NCBI GenBank assembly: GCA_910584325.1
Contig: CAJTZH010000030.1
Span: forward strand, 1 to 30,170
Length of the DNA stretch: 30,170 nucleotides
Direction of reading: 5' to 3'
Origin: an uncultured Lachnospiraceae bacterium
Lineage (GTDB): Bacteria; Bacillota; Clostridia; Lachnospirales; Lachnospiraceae
The notes beneath the pieces were generated by a model, which worked only from the letters and a program-made list of their open reading frames with translations, was not told where the DNA came from and made no database searches. Both the position numbers and the translations under genes were made by a program. Position 1 is the first letter of the stretch. The number at the start of each line of letters is the position of its first letter. Of this stretch, positions 1-7,678 are shown in pieces.

Positions 1-209
1 GAATGACGGCGGGAGAAATAGCCGAGCAGTTTGAATTGACAAACGCGACTGTCTCTTATCATCTGGCACAGCTGAAGAAGGCTGATTTGCTGGTCGAGAC
101 AAGAGTAAAGAATTTTATTTATTATGAGTTAAATACTTCCGTTTTTGAGGAAGTCATGCTGTGGATTTCACAGTTTAGCGAAAGGAAGGATAGTGATGGA
201 AATGAATAA
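1..209 (+). CDS. ArsR/SdpR-family winged-helix repressor, C-terminal part (5' truncated)
   Basis: The window opens inside this gene; the frame runs from base 3 and the first Met seen (MTAGEIAEQF) is probably internal, because ArsR/SdpR proteins of about 90 residues carry another 25-30 residues upstream. The visible part is the recognition half of a winged helix: GEIAEQFELTNATVSYHLAQL is a typical helix-turn-helix, followed by the beta-wing (VETRVKNFIYYELN) and a final dimer helix. It overlaps the next gene, an SdpI-like membrane protein, by 14 bases. That pairing is the sdpRI arrangement, in which SdpR represses the operon and SdpI, besides giving immunity, holds the repressor at the membrane in Bacillus subtilis. 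Function here is by analogy; no toxin gene is visible, but the upstream side is cut off. Confidence 0.85.
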   Translation, partial: MTAGEIAEQFELTNATVSYHLAQLKKADLLVETRVKNFIYYELNTSVFEEVMLWISQFSERKDSDGNE

Positions 210-831
210 AGATATCAGGAGAATTGTATTAAGCACGTTGATTTGCCTGCTGCCGATTATTTACGGTCTGATTGTGTGGAATGACTTACCGGAACTGGTG
301 CCGACCCATTGGGGCGCAGACGGACAGATTGACGGCTACAGTCCCAAAGCGCTTGCTGTATTCGGACTCCCGGTTTTTCTTGCATTTATCAACATTATTG
401 TGAATGTAGCAATTATGGCGGACCCGAAAAAAGTCAATCATTCCGATAAGATGAAGGCGATTGCGACATGGTTTGTTGCTGTATTAAGCCTGATTATCGT
501 CCCGATATGTCTTATGGCGGCGCAGGGGATTTTGATTAACGTACCGCTTATCATATCGTTGATTGTGGGAGTTGTTTTACTGATTGTCGGCAATTATTTA
601 CCGAAATGTAAGAGAAATTATACCATCGGCATTAAGCTGCCGTGGACGCTTGATTCTGATGAGAACTGGAACAGGACGCACAGATTGGCAGGGTATGTGT
701 GGACGGTGGGCAGCATTTTGTGTATTCTTGCCGCGCTGTTTGGTCAGATGATGCTGATGCTGCCGATTGTGATTCTGATGACGGTGATTCCGTGTGTATA
801 TTCGTTTATTTTGTACCGGAAGGGGATTTAG
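196..831 (+). CDS. SdpI-family multi-span membrane protein (DUF1648 + SdpI domain)
   Basis: A protein of 211 residues with about six hydrophobic segments. The N-terminal part has a DUF1648-type motif (WNDLPELVPTHWGADGQIDG) after the first membrane span, and the C-terminal part has the SdpI signature: NYLPKCKRNYTIGIKLPWTL followed by NWNRTHRLAGYVW. I start it at ATG 196, which has GGAAGGA six bases upstream, rather than at an in-frame ATG at 145 that lies inside the preceding regulator gene and has no ribosome site. The family includes the immunity protein against the SDP killing toxin of Bacillus, but most members in other Firmicutes have no known toxin partner. The overlap with the ArsR gene implies one transcript. 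The gene ends just before a hairpin terminator. Confidence 0.85.
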   Translation: MEMNKDIRRIVLSTLICLLPIIYGLIVWNDLPELVPTHWGADGQIDGYSPKALAVFGLPVFLAFINIIVNVAIMADPKKVNHSDKMKAIATWFVAVLSLIIVPICLMAAQGILINVPLIISLIVGVVLLIVGNYLPKCKRNYTIGIKLPWTLDSDENWNRTHRLAGYVWTVGSILCILAALFGQMMLMLPIVILMTVIPCVYSFILYRKGI

Positions 832-859
832 AATTTAGACGGGATATTTGGAACTATTT

Positions 860-903
860 AAGGGAGAGATGCGGCTTGGATAACCGGTCTCTCCCTTTGT
901 CAT
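860..903. terminator. Shared convergent hairpin terminator
   Basis: AAGGGAGAGA (860-869) pairs perfectly with TCTCTCCCTT (888-897), with an 18-base loop. It lies between sdpI (ending at 831) and the end of the minus-strand surface protein gene (919), so it can serve both. On the minus strand the stem is followed by an AT-rich stretch (TAAATAG); on the plus strand the T-run is short. Confidence 0.7.
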
Positions 904-918
904 AAAGTTTGTTTCGTT

Positions 919-3369
919 TTATCTATTTTGATAGTTATTTCTGCCATTTTTCTTGTATATCTTAAAATATGCAAGACAGGTAAAGCCTGTAATTATGATA
1001 AGCATCATATAGAGTTTGATTGGCGTATAGTCGCCGGTATTCGGTGAACCCTGTCCATATGGCTGTTCTGGTTTGATATCGTCGTTGACATTGTCATCAA
1101 TATCGTCGGTATTGTTTATATCGCCGTTTGTATTGTCATTATTACTATTGGCTATTTTTGGTATATTTTCGGTCTGTTTAAAATTGCATATCGTACAGCT
1201 TCGTTCCTTTGTACCTTCTTCGTTTATTGTAGCTTCCCTTATGATGTTCCAATCGCCAAAGGAATGAGTTGTTTCTTCCGATTTTATGCCGCATTGGCAT
1301 TCTTTCCAATGGTTGTTTCCATCCGATTTCCATTCATCACTAAATGCATGGGTGTGGCTTTCCTCACCGCCGTCAGCAACCAGCGCGTATTCGCTGAAAT
1401 GTTCAAGATAGATGATATAGCTGTCCGCTGTCTGTTCTCCGGGTATAACCTCTTTAGTCATTTTACCGTTAATTTCTGTAAGACGGTAACAGGAGAAAGT
1501 TTTATCTCTATGTCCTTTTGGAAGAGGAATAATTACTTGAACTAATCCTTCGTAACTGTTAGAAAAATCTTCTTCCTTGTAAAGGAGCGTTAAATCCATC
1601 AGATTATAGTGCTTATTTCCTGAAATCGTTTCACCAAGAGCCTCAGATGCTCTCTTTAGACCGTCCTCGTCGTAGACTTCTTTTGCTTTAATTTTGATTT
1701 TGGAGAGGTCTATTTCTACATTGTTGTCGTTTTTATGTTTCATATTAAAGGCAGGATTTATGGTAATGCTTGTAATTCTGTCTTCCTCAGGAACATTTTC
1801 CGCCTCTGGAGGGAGTTCCACGTCGGTGGAGGATTCATTTTCTTTGTCAAAAAGACCGTTGTCGTGTTTGCTGATATGGAGCGGTTCAGACCAGTTTCCG
1901 AGTTTATCGTTATATTCATAAACGCAAACATCAACAGCATACTCTCCGTTAGATAAGTCAGTAAGTCCATAAAAATATTCAGACCAGCTATCTTTCAATA
2001 TTACAACATCGTTAGTCTTTTCATTTTTAAGACGAATCCAGAAGCTGCTTGTTTTATCATGTCTTAGACGATCCCAGTCCCACAAAAGTGTTGTAAACTT
2101 ATAGTAGATTTTGGGTGTCCATACTGTTTCGTCAGGAATTGTATTCAGTGTGACAGAATAGCTTTGGCTGTTATAATTGTTGTTTTCATCGATGATAAAC
2201 AATTCAACTTCGTAGCTGCCAGCAGGCAGTTCGTTGCCTATGTGATAATTATAATTTTGTCTGACATTCCAAGGTTTCCAAAGATATTCGTTTATCCAGA
2301 TGCGCATCCAATAACGGGTACAATCAGCAGTATCCCACTGGAAACGTCCATCTTCAAATCGCAGACTTTCGGGAACGGGGATTGATTCATCACGCTGTAG
2401 TTTAAATGATGCCGTAATAGGGTCACTGGAAGAAGATGATCCATAACCATTCATGGAATGAGCATTAACATAAATTTCGACATTACCGTCAGAAAAAGGA
2501 CACATAATAGATTTCCAATTGTCATATCGTGCCTCGGTGGTTTGATAATCATTGACAGCAACCGTACTTCCATCACTTGATTTAAAATTGAAGTATACAT
2601 AGTAATAGTCTGCACCTTCTACCGCATCCCACAGAATATTTTCTCCTGTCTCGTCTAAGTGAAGATTTTTCGGTGCTTCAAGGTTTTCAGTAACAGATAT
2701 AGATATAGCTATAGGTTCTGTCCACTCGCTGACATGATAATCCCTGTCCATTGCCTGAACAGAAATCCAGTAATTGATGTTTTTATTAGTATAAGGTATT
2801 ATTAAATTAGAATTGGAAGAACTTTGTGTGTAAAGTGAACGGTCAGCATCATCATTAAAAATACGATAGTTGTAGCGTACCGCACCTTCTACCTCATCAA
2901 ATTGAATCCCATTCTGAGACTCAGTAAGTCTCACATTTGTCGGGATTGTAAATGTTGCAGTATACGAAACTGTAACGGGAGCAGAATATTCTGTTGAAAC
3001 ATTTGATTCATCGAAGGCGCATACCATAAAATCGTAATTGCCAAAATCAATTAGCCTGCTATAATTATTTTGCCGTTCATAAAAGAAGCGATTGATTTCA
3101 ACTTTGTTTTCATAACAGGTCTGCATAATTTCATTGCCGTTTACAGTTGTTTTCAACGTGTATCCGTATGCGTTTTCAACCTCGTCCCATACGATAAAGC
3201 CGTCTTCTACGCGTACATTCTGAGGAACCGCCAGTTTCGTATCCTTTGTTTTCTCCGTGTTCATCTCTTCTGCAAATATAGTTGATGTCGCCAGTGGAAT
3301 TATGCCGATAAATGACATCAGTAATACAATTGTCGCATATAAATGCAGAGAATGTTTTTTCATTTTCAT
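919..3369 (-). CDS. Secreted wall-anchored surface protein with Fn3-like repeats and SPNTG sorting signal
   Basis: An 816-residue protein starting at MKMKKHSLHLY, chosen because AAGAAGGG lies about 9 bases upstream; an in-frame ATG 69 bases earlier lacks such a site. Residues 1-33 form a signal peptide (KK, hydrophobic core, then STIFAEE). About five repeats of roughly 95 residues follow, each opening like 'P.nvrv.dg.i.WDeVegA..Y', the fibronectin type III pattern of Firmicute surface proteins. Then come a beta-rich domain (about 545-690), a Cys/His segment (HTHAF...HWKECQCG...CTICNF) common in clostridial surface proteins, and an Asn/Asp-rich linker. The end has SPNTGD (about residue 775), a membrane span and a basic tail: a sortase signal of the SPxTG type known from Clostridioides difficile SrtB. 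No sortase is in the window. It probably displays an adhesive or glycan-binding module; the ligand is unknown. Confidence 0.85.
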   Translation of the reverse strand: MKMKKHSLHLYATIVLLMSFIGIIPLATSTIFAEEMNTEKTKDTKLAVPQNVRVEDGFIVWDEVENAYGYTLKTTVNGNEIMQTCYENKVEINRFFYERQNNYSRLIDFGNYDFMVCAFDESNVSTEYSAPVTVSYTATFTIPTNVRLTESQNGIQFDEVEGAVRYNYRIFNDDADRSLYTQSSSNSNLIIPYTNKNINYWISVQAMDRDYHVSEWTEPIAISISVTENLEAPKNLHLDETGENILWDAVEGADYYYVYFNFKSSDGSTVAVNDYQTTEARYDNWKSIMCPFSDGNVEIYVNAHSMNGYGSSSSSDPITASFKLQRDESIPVPESLRFEDGRFQWDTADCTRYWMRIWINEYLWKPWNVRQNYNYHIGNELPAGSYEVELFIIDENNNYNSQSYSVTLNTIPDETVWTPKIYYKFTTLLWDWDRLRHDKTSSFWIRLKNEKTNDVVILKDSWSEYFYGLTDLSNGEYAVDVCVYEYNDKLGNWSEPLHISKHDNGLFDKENESSTDVELPPEAENVPEEDRITSITINPAFNMKHKNDNNVEIDLSKIKIKAKEVYDEDGLKRASEALGETISGNKHYNLMDLTLLYKEEDFSNSYEGLVQVIIPLPKGHRDKTFSCYRLTEINGKMTKEVIPGEQTADSYIIYLEHFSEYALVADGGEESHTHAFSDEWKSDGNNHWKECQCGIKSEETTHSFGDWNIIREATINEEGTKERSCTICNFKQTENIPKIANSNNDNTNGDINNTDDIDDNVNDDIKPEQPYGQGSPNTGDYTPIKLYMMLIIITGFTCLAYFKIYKKNGRNNYQNR

Positions 3370-3432
3370 AAATTGTTTTCCCTTCTTATATTTTGTATTT
3401 TTTTCCAATTCTTCAACATTATAATTTAGAGT

Positions 3433-3468
3433 ACGCAAAAATACAAGTATAAATTGTATTATTTGCGT
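3433..3468. promoter_or_regulatory. Imperfect inverted repeat upstream of the surface protein gene
   Basis: ACGCAAAAATACAA (3433-3446) faces TTGTATTATTTGCGT (3454-3468): fourteen paired bases with one extra A, and a 7-base centre GTATAAA. It lies 64 bases upstream of the chosen start, where the promoter should be; on the minus strand the centre reads TTTATAC, close to a -10 box. A dimeric repressor bound here would cover RNA polymerase's site. The regulator is not identifiable. Confidence 0.45.
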
Positions 3469-3524
3469 CTTTCTGTGGAATGTTTTGTAAAATATTCAAT
3501 AGTAAAAGAATTTTTTACATGCTC

Positions 3525-3553
3525 TTGAGAACATTGCGTAAATATTATATAAT
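3525..3553 (+). promoter_or_regulatory. Sigma-A promoter for the SufC/SufB-like operon
   Basis: TTGAGA (3525-3530), 17 bases, then TATAAT (3548-3553). This gives a transcript start near 3560, about 50 bases before the SufC-like start. It diverges from the minus-strand surface protein gene. Confidence 0.7.
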
Positions 3554-3610
3554 GTAGGGAATAATTCATAAAAAATAGTTATATTGAAAATATATGGAAA
3601 AGAGGATAAT

Positions 3611-4333
3611 ATGCTGGAACTTAGAAACGTGTCTTATCGTGTGGAAGAGGAGAACGGTACAGACAAAGAGATATTAAAAAATCTGAATCTGACTATGGAT
3701 GACAGATTTATTGCGATAACGGGACCAAACGGCGGCGGCAAGTCCACGCTTGCCAAGATGATAGCCGGTATCATAAAGCCGACGGAGGGACAGATTTTCT
3801 TTGACGGCGAGGATATTACAGATAAATCCATAACCGAGCGCGCCAATATGGGCATTAGTTTTGCGTTTCAGCAGCCGGTGCGTTTTAAAGGAATTACGGT
3901 AAAGGATTTGATTACGCTGGCGGCAGGCAATAAGATTTCAACGTCCGGCGCCTGTGAGTATTTGTCGGAAGTGGGACTGTGCGCAAGAGATTATATCAAC
4001 AGGGAAGTCAACGCAAGTCTTTCCGGCGGAGAGTTAAAACGTATCGAGATTGCGATGATTATTGCAAGGGGAACGAAACTGTCTGTTTTTGATGAACCGG
4101 AAGCCGGAATTGATTTGTGGAGCTTCAAGAATCTGATAGAAGTATTTGAAAAAATGCATGAGAAAAACCAGGGTTCCATTATTATCATTTCTCATCAGGA
4201 GCGTATTTTAAATATTGCTGACCGTGTGGTGGTGATTGCCGACGGAAGCGTTAAAGAAAATGGAAAAAGAGATGAGATTCTGCCGGAACTTTTAAACGGC
4301 ACAACGAGCTGCAGGTTTTTTAAGGAGGGTTAG
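3611..4333 (+). CDS. sufC: SufC-like Fe-S assembly ATPase (minimal SUF system)
   Basis: A 240-residue ABC ATPase without membrane domain. Walker A is GPNGGGKST (residues 38-46), the Q-loop lies in SFAFQQPVRF, the signature is LSGGELKRIEIA, Walker B is LSVFDEPEAGID and the switch His is in IIIISHQERIL. The GGE signature and the DEPEAGID Walker B are typical of SufC rather than of importers. The start at 3611 is set by AGAGGA five bases upstream; an in-frame ATG at 3584 has none. Two bases after its stop begins a SufB/D-like scaffold gene, so the pair should form a SufBC-type complex that builds Fe-S clusters with ATP-driven conformational change. No sufS, sufU or sufD is nearby, matching the minimal two-component SUF of many anaerobes and methanogens. 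Confidence 0.9.
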   Translation: MLELRNVSYRVEEENGTDKEILKNLNLTMDDRFIAITGPNGGGKSTLAKMIAGIIKPTEGQIFFDGEDITDKSITERANMGISFAFQQPVRFKGITVKDLITLAAGNKISTSGACEYLSEVGLCARDYINREVNASLSGGELKRIEIAMIIARGTKLSVFDEPEAGIDLWSFKNLIEVFEKMHEKNQGSIIIISHQERILNIADRVVVIADGSVKENGKRDEILPELLNGTTSCRFFKEG

Positions 4334-4335
4334 GC

Positions 4336-5253
4336 ATGGACGAGATTCAGAAGACTTTATTAGAGCAGGTTGCAGACCTTCATTCAGTTCCGGCAGGCGC
4401 GTATAATTTCCGTGTAAACGGACAGGGAGCAGGAAGAAATACTACTGCCAATATTGATATTGTGACTAAGGAGGATAAGCCGGGAATTGATATTATTATC
4501 AAGCCGGGTACAAAGAAAGAAAGCGTGCATATTCCGGTGGTGTTAAGCGCCACGGGATTAAAGGATTTGGTGTATAACGATTTTTATATCGGAGAAGACG
4601 CTGATGTGACGATTATTGCAGGCTGCGGTATTCATAACGGGGGAAGTGAAGCTTCCTCACATGATGGGATTCACAGCTTTCATATTGCAAAGAACGCCCG
4701 GGTCAGATATGTGGAAAAACACTACGGACAGGGAGACGGCAGCGGTGAACGGATTATGAATCCGACGACGATTATTGAGATAGCAGAAAACGGCTACATG
4801 GAAATGGATACGGTGCAGATTAAAGGAATTGACTCCACAAAGAGAGATACGAGAGCCGTTTTATCTGATGGCGCGACGCTGATTATCAAAGAAAAACTGA
4901 TGACGCACGGCAGTCAGGAGGCGACGACGGACTTTACCGTGGATTTAAATGGTGCAGATTCCAGCACCAACGTCATTTCACGTTCCGTTGCGAAAGACAA
5001 TTCCGTACAGACATTTCTGGCAAAGATTAACGGCAATAATAAATGTGCGGGACATTCGGAGTGCGACGCGATTATTATGGATAATGCGTCTGTCCGGGCA
5101 ATTCCTGAAATCACGGCAAATAATGTAGAGGCAAGCCTGATACACGAAGCCGCAATCGGTAAAATCGCGGGTGAGCAGCTTGTGAAGCTGATGACGCTGG
5201 GACTGACGGAAGAAGAGGCAGAAGCACAGATTGTAAACGGATTTTTAAAGTAG
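4336..5253 (+). CDS. sufB: Short SufB/SufD-family Fe-S cluster scaffold
   Basis: A 305-residue protein, much shorter than classical SufB (about 465 residues), lacking the long N-terminal domain. It keeps the right-handed beta-helix core, seen as regularly spaced short strands (for example ADVTIIAGCGIHNGG, NARVRYVEKHYGQG, GYMEMDTVQIKGID, SHDGIHSFHIAKNARV), and the C-terminal helices that dock on SufC (EASLIHEAAIGKIAGEQLVKLMTLGLTEEEAEAQIVNGFL, quoted as spanning roughly residues 265-304). GKI-E/A-QL followed by TRGLxxxEA is the usual SufB/D ending; here it reads LMTLGLTEEEAE. Candidate ligands include Cys and His in CGIH and GHSECDAI. An AAGGAGGGT ribosome site sits in the end of sufC, so the two are translated together. 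Role: homodimeric scaffold of the minimal SUF machinery; the symbol is used in the family sense. Confidence 0.85.
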   Translation: MDEIQKTLLEQVADLHSVPAGAYNFRVNGQGAGRNTTANIDIVTKEDKPGIDIIIKPGTKKESVHIPVVLSATGLKDLVYNDFYIGEDADVTIIAGCGIHNGGSEASSHDGIHSFHIAKNARVRYVEKHYGQGDGSGERIMNPTTIIEIAENGYMEMDTVQIKGIDSTKRDTRAVLSDGATLIIKEKLMTHGSQEATTDFTVDLNGADSSTNVISRSVAKDNSVQTFLAKINGNNKCAGHSECDAIIMDNASVRAIPEITANNVEASLIHEAAIGKIAGEQLVKLMTLGLTEEEAEAQIVNGFLK

Positions 5254-5267
5254 GAGGAGCAGTTTTT

Positions 5268-5915
5268 ATGATTCCGCGCAGAAAAGGGGAAAAAATATTT
5301 TTACTGGTCATTTTGGTGTTTACGGTGTGCGTGATTGTGTATGAGAGTGTACAATCCATGAAACATGACACGAATGCGGCGGATATGATATATGGTTTGT
5401 CCGGTCTTGGTCAGGAAAACCTCAGTGAGAAGGATGTTGCGGAATATACGTTTACCAAGACCGCGGACGAAGAAAAAATATGGGAAACCTCCAAACTCTG
5501 CAACATTTATGAATATACTGAATATGAGAAAATGCCGCTGGTATACGGTCAGATGCAGACCTTGTTTGGTGAGCCGTTGTATGAAACGGAAAATGTGGAG
5601 AATCAGTATGAATACATTATTTCGGTAACGGATGGGGAAGGGGTTGTAACGTATTTAACCGTATATAGTGGACCGAGCGGACCTGCCATAGGCGGCAGAC
5701 CGGGCGATGAAAGAGCGGCATCTGCATTGCTTACGTATATCTGTTCGGCGAAGGCGTCTGATTATGACTATGAGGGATATTATATGGACATTCCGTGCAG
5801 GGTGAGAGAAGGCGTGGAGGACGGTGTTGCCTATCACTGGGAAGAGGAACTTCATCTGAGTGAAGAGGAATTTCTTGTCTTATATGAAAAAGTGTATGGA
5901 TTAGCCATAGAATAG
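5268..5915 (+). CDS. Unknown membrane-anchored protein
   Basis: Not recognised. The 215 residues begin with a basic stretch (MIPRRKGEK) and one hydrophobic segment (about 9-27, IFLLVILVFTVCVIVY), so it is probably a type II membrane protein or has an uncleaved signal. The rest is hydrophilic and acidic, rich in Glu and Tyr, with a GPSGPAIGGRPGDERA loop near residue 130-145. There is no lipobox Cys. GGAGGAG lies upstream of ATG 5268. It is packed 14 bases after the SufB-like gene and 10 bases before the ABC exporter, so it is probably in their transcript. An accessory role for the exporter is possible, but nothing in the sequence proves it. Confidence 0.75.
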   Translation: MIPRRKGEKIFLLVILVFTVCVIVYESVQSMKHDTNAADMIYGLSGLGQENLSEKDVAEYTFTKTADEEKIWETSKLCNIYEYTEYEKMPLVYGQMQTLFGEPLYETENVENQYEYIISVTDGEGVVTYLTVYSGPSGPAIGGRPGDERAASALLTYICSAKASDYDYEGYYMDIPCRVREGVEDGVAYHWEEELHLSEEEFLVLYEKVYGLAIE

Positions 5916-5925
5916 GAAGTGCAGC

Positions 5926-7674
5926 ATGAAAAATTTATTAAAATATTTAAAAAATTACAAAAAAGAGAGTATTATCGCTCCGCTGTTCAAAATGCTGGAG
6001 GCGACATTTGAATTATTTGTGCCGCTTGTGATGGCGGACATTATTGATATCGGCATCGCCAATCATGATACGCATTATATTTTAATCAGAGGCGTCATTC
6101 TGGTGATGCTTGGCATTATCGGTCTTACCTGTTCTCTCACGGCACAGTATTTTGCCGCGAAGGCTGCCGTCGGGTTCGGCACACAGGTGCGCGGCAGCCT
6201 GTTCCGTCATATCAATTCTCTTTCCTATACGGAACTGGATGTTCTGGGGACATCAACGCTGATTACAAGAATGACAACGGATATCAATCAGGTGCAGAAC
6301 GGTGTCAACCTGTTTTTGCGTTTGTTCCTGCGCTCGCCGTTTATCGTATTTGGCGCAATGATTATGGCGTTTACAATCAATATCAAGGCGGCGCTTATCT
6401 TTGTCGTGGCAATTCCTCTTCTTGCGTTTGTCGTTTTCGGTGTGATGAAGCTGTCGATTCCGATGTATACGAGCGTACAGAAACAGCTTGACAATGTCGT
6501 GCTTTCTACAAGGGAAAACTTAAACGGCGCAAGGGTTATCCGGGCTTTTAACCGTCAGAATGAAGAAAAAGAAACATATCGGGAAAAGAACAGTGTATTA
6601 AAAGACTTACAGATGAAAGTGGGAAATCTGTCGGCGCTGATGAATCCCGTTACATACGTAATCGTTAACCTTGCCATTGTGGCGATTGTGTGGACAGGCG
6701 GTAAGGAAGTTGACAACGGCGTAATTACCCAGGGTGAGGTTGTGGCGCTGGTCAATTATATGTCGCAGATTCTGGTGGAACTGATAAAACTTGCCAATCT
6801 GATAGTCAACATTACGAAATCCCTTGCATGCGCAGAGCGTATTTCTTCCGTGCTGGATGTACAGACGTCCATTGTGCAGGCAGAGCAGGCGGCATGTATC
6901 GTCATGGAAGAGGACGGGCAGGAGGACAAAGATGTTCCGGCTGTGGAGTTTGACGGCGTTTCTTTTGTGTACAGCGGCGCGGGCGCCGAATCGCTTACTG
7001 ACATATCGTTTCGGGTTATGGCGGGTGAGACGGTAGGTATTATCGGAAGTACCGGTTCCGGTAAGAGCTCCCTTGTCAATCTGATACCGAGATTTTATGA
7101 CGCGACAAAGGGTGCTGTAAAAATAAACGGAAAAAACATTAGAGAGTATTCAACTGCGGCCCTGCGTGACGTGATTGGCGTTGTTCCGCAAAAAGCCGTG
7201 CTTTTTAAGGGAACGATACGCGATAATATGAAATGGGGAAAAGAAGACGCAACGGATGATGAGATTATGCAGGCGCTTAACACGGCGCAGGCGGGAGAGT
7301 TTGTCATGGAAAAGGAAAACGGACTTGACGCCATGATAACACAGGGAGGAAGCAATTTATCCGGCGGTCAGAAACAGCGTCTTACCATCGCCAGAGCGCT
7401 GGTAAAAACGCCACGGATATTGATTCTGGACGACAGTTCCTCGGCGCTTGATTTTGCTACGGACGCGAAACTGCGCGCGGCAATCCGGGAAAATACGAAC
7501 CATGCTACGGTATTTATTGTGTCGCAGCGTGCTTCCACCGTGCGCTATTCCGATAAAATCATTGTTCTTGAGGACGGTCTGGCAGCAGGTATCGGAACGC
7601 ATGACGAGTTGATGAAAACCTGCGACGTCTATAAAGAAATCTGTATGTCTCAGTTGTCGGCAGAGGAGGTGTAG
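5926..7674 (+). CDS. Heterodimeric ABC exporter, subunit with degenerate ATPase site
   Basis: A 582-residue half-transporter: six membrane helices in about residues 15-300, then an ATPase domain. Walker A is GSTGSGKSS (about 373-381) and the signature is a canonical LSGGQKQR (about 478). Two positions depart from the catalytic consensus: Walker B ends ILILDDSS, with Asp in place of the catalytic Glu, and the switch residue in VFIVSQRAST is Gln instead of His. Those two changes define the degenerate-site partner of heterodimeric exporters such as TM287/288 and BmrCD/LmrCD. The next gene, four bases later, is the complementary subunit. Together they probably export a hydrophobic compound or lipid from the cytoplasmic membrane; the substrate cannot be told. 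Confidence 0.9.
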   Translation: MKNLLKYLKNYKKESIIAPLFKMLEATFELFVPLVMADIIDIGIANHDTHYILIRGVILVMLGIIGLTCSLTAQYFAAKAAVGFGTQVRGSLFRHINSLSYTELDVLGTSTLITRMTTDINQVQNGVNLFLRLFLRSPFIVFGAMIMAFTINIKAALIFVVAIPLLAFVVFGVMKLSIPMYTSVQKQLDNVVLSTRENLNGARVIRAFNRQNEEKETYREKNSVLKDLQMKVGNLSALMNPVTYVIVNLAIVAIVWTGGKEVDNGVITQGEVVALVNYMSQILVELIKLANLIVNITKSLACAERISSVLDVQTSIVQAEQAACIVMEEDGQEDKDVPAVEFDGVSFVYSGAGAESLTDISFRVMAGETVGIIGSTGSGKSSLVNLIPRFYDATKGAVKINGKNIREYSTAALRDVIGVVPQKAVLFKGTIRDNMKWGKEDATDDEIMQALNTAQAGEFVMEKENGLDAMITQGGSNLSGGQKQRLTIARALVKTPRILILDDSSSALDFATDAKLRAAIRENTNHATVFIVSQRASTVRYSDKIIVLEDGLAAGIGTHDELMKTCDVYKEICMSQLSAEEV

Positions 7675-7678
7675 TTTT

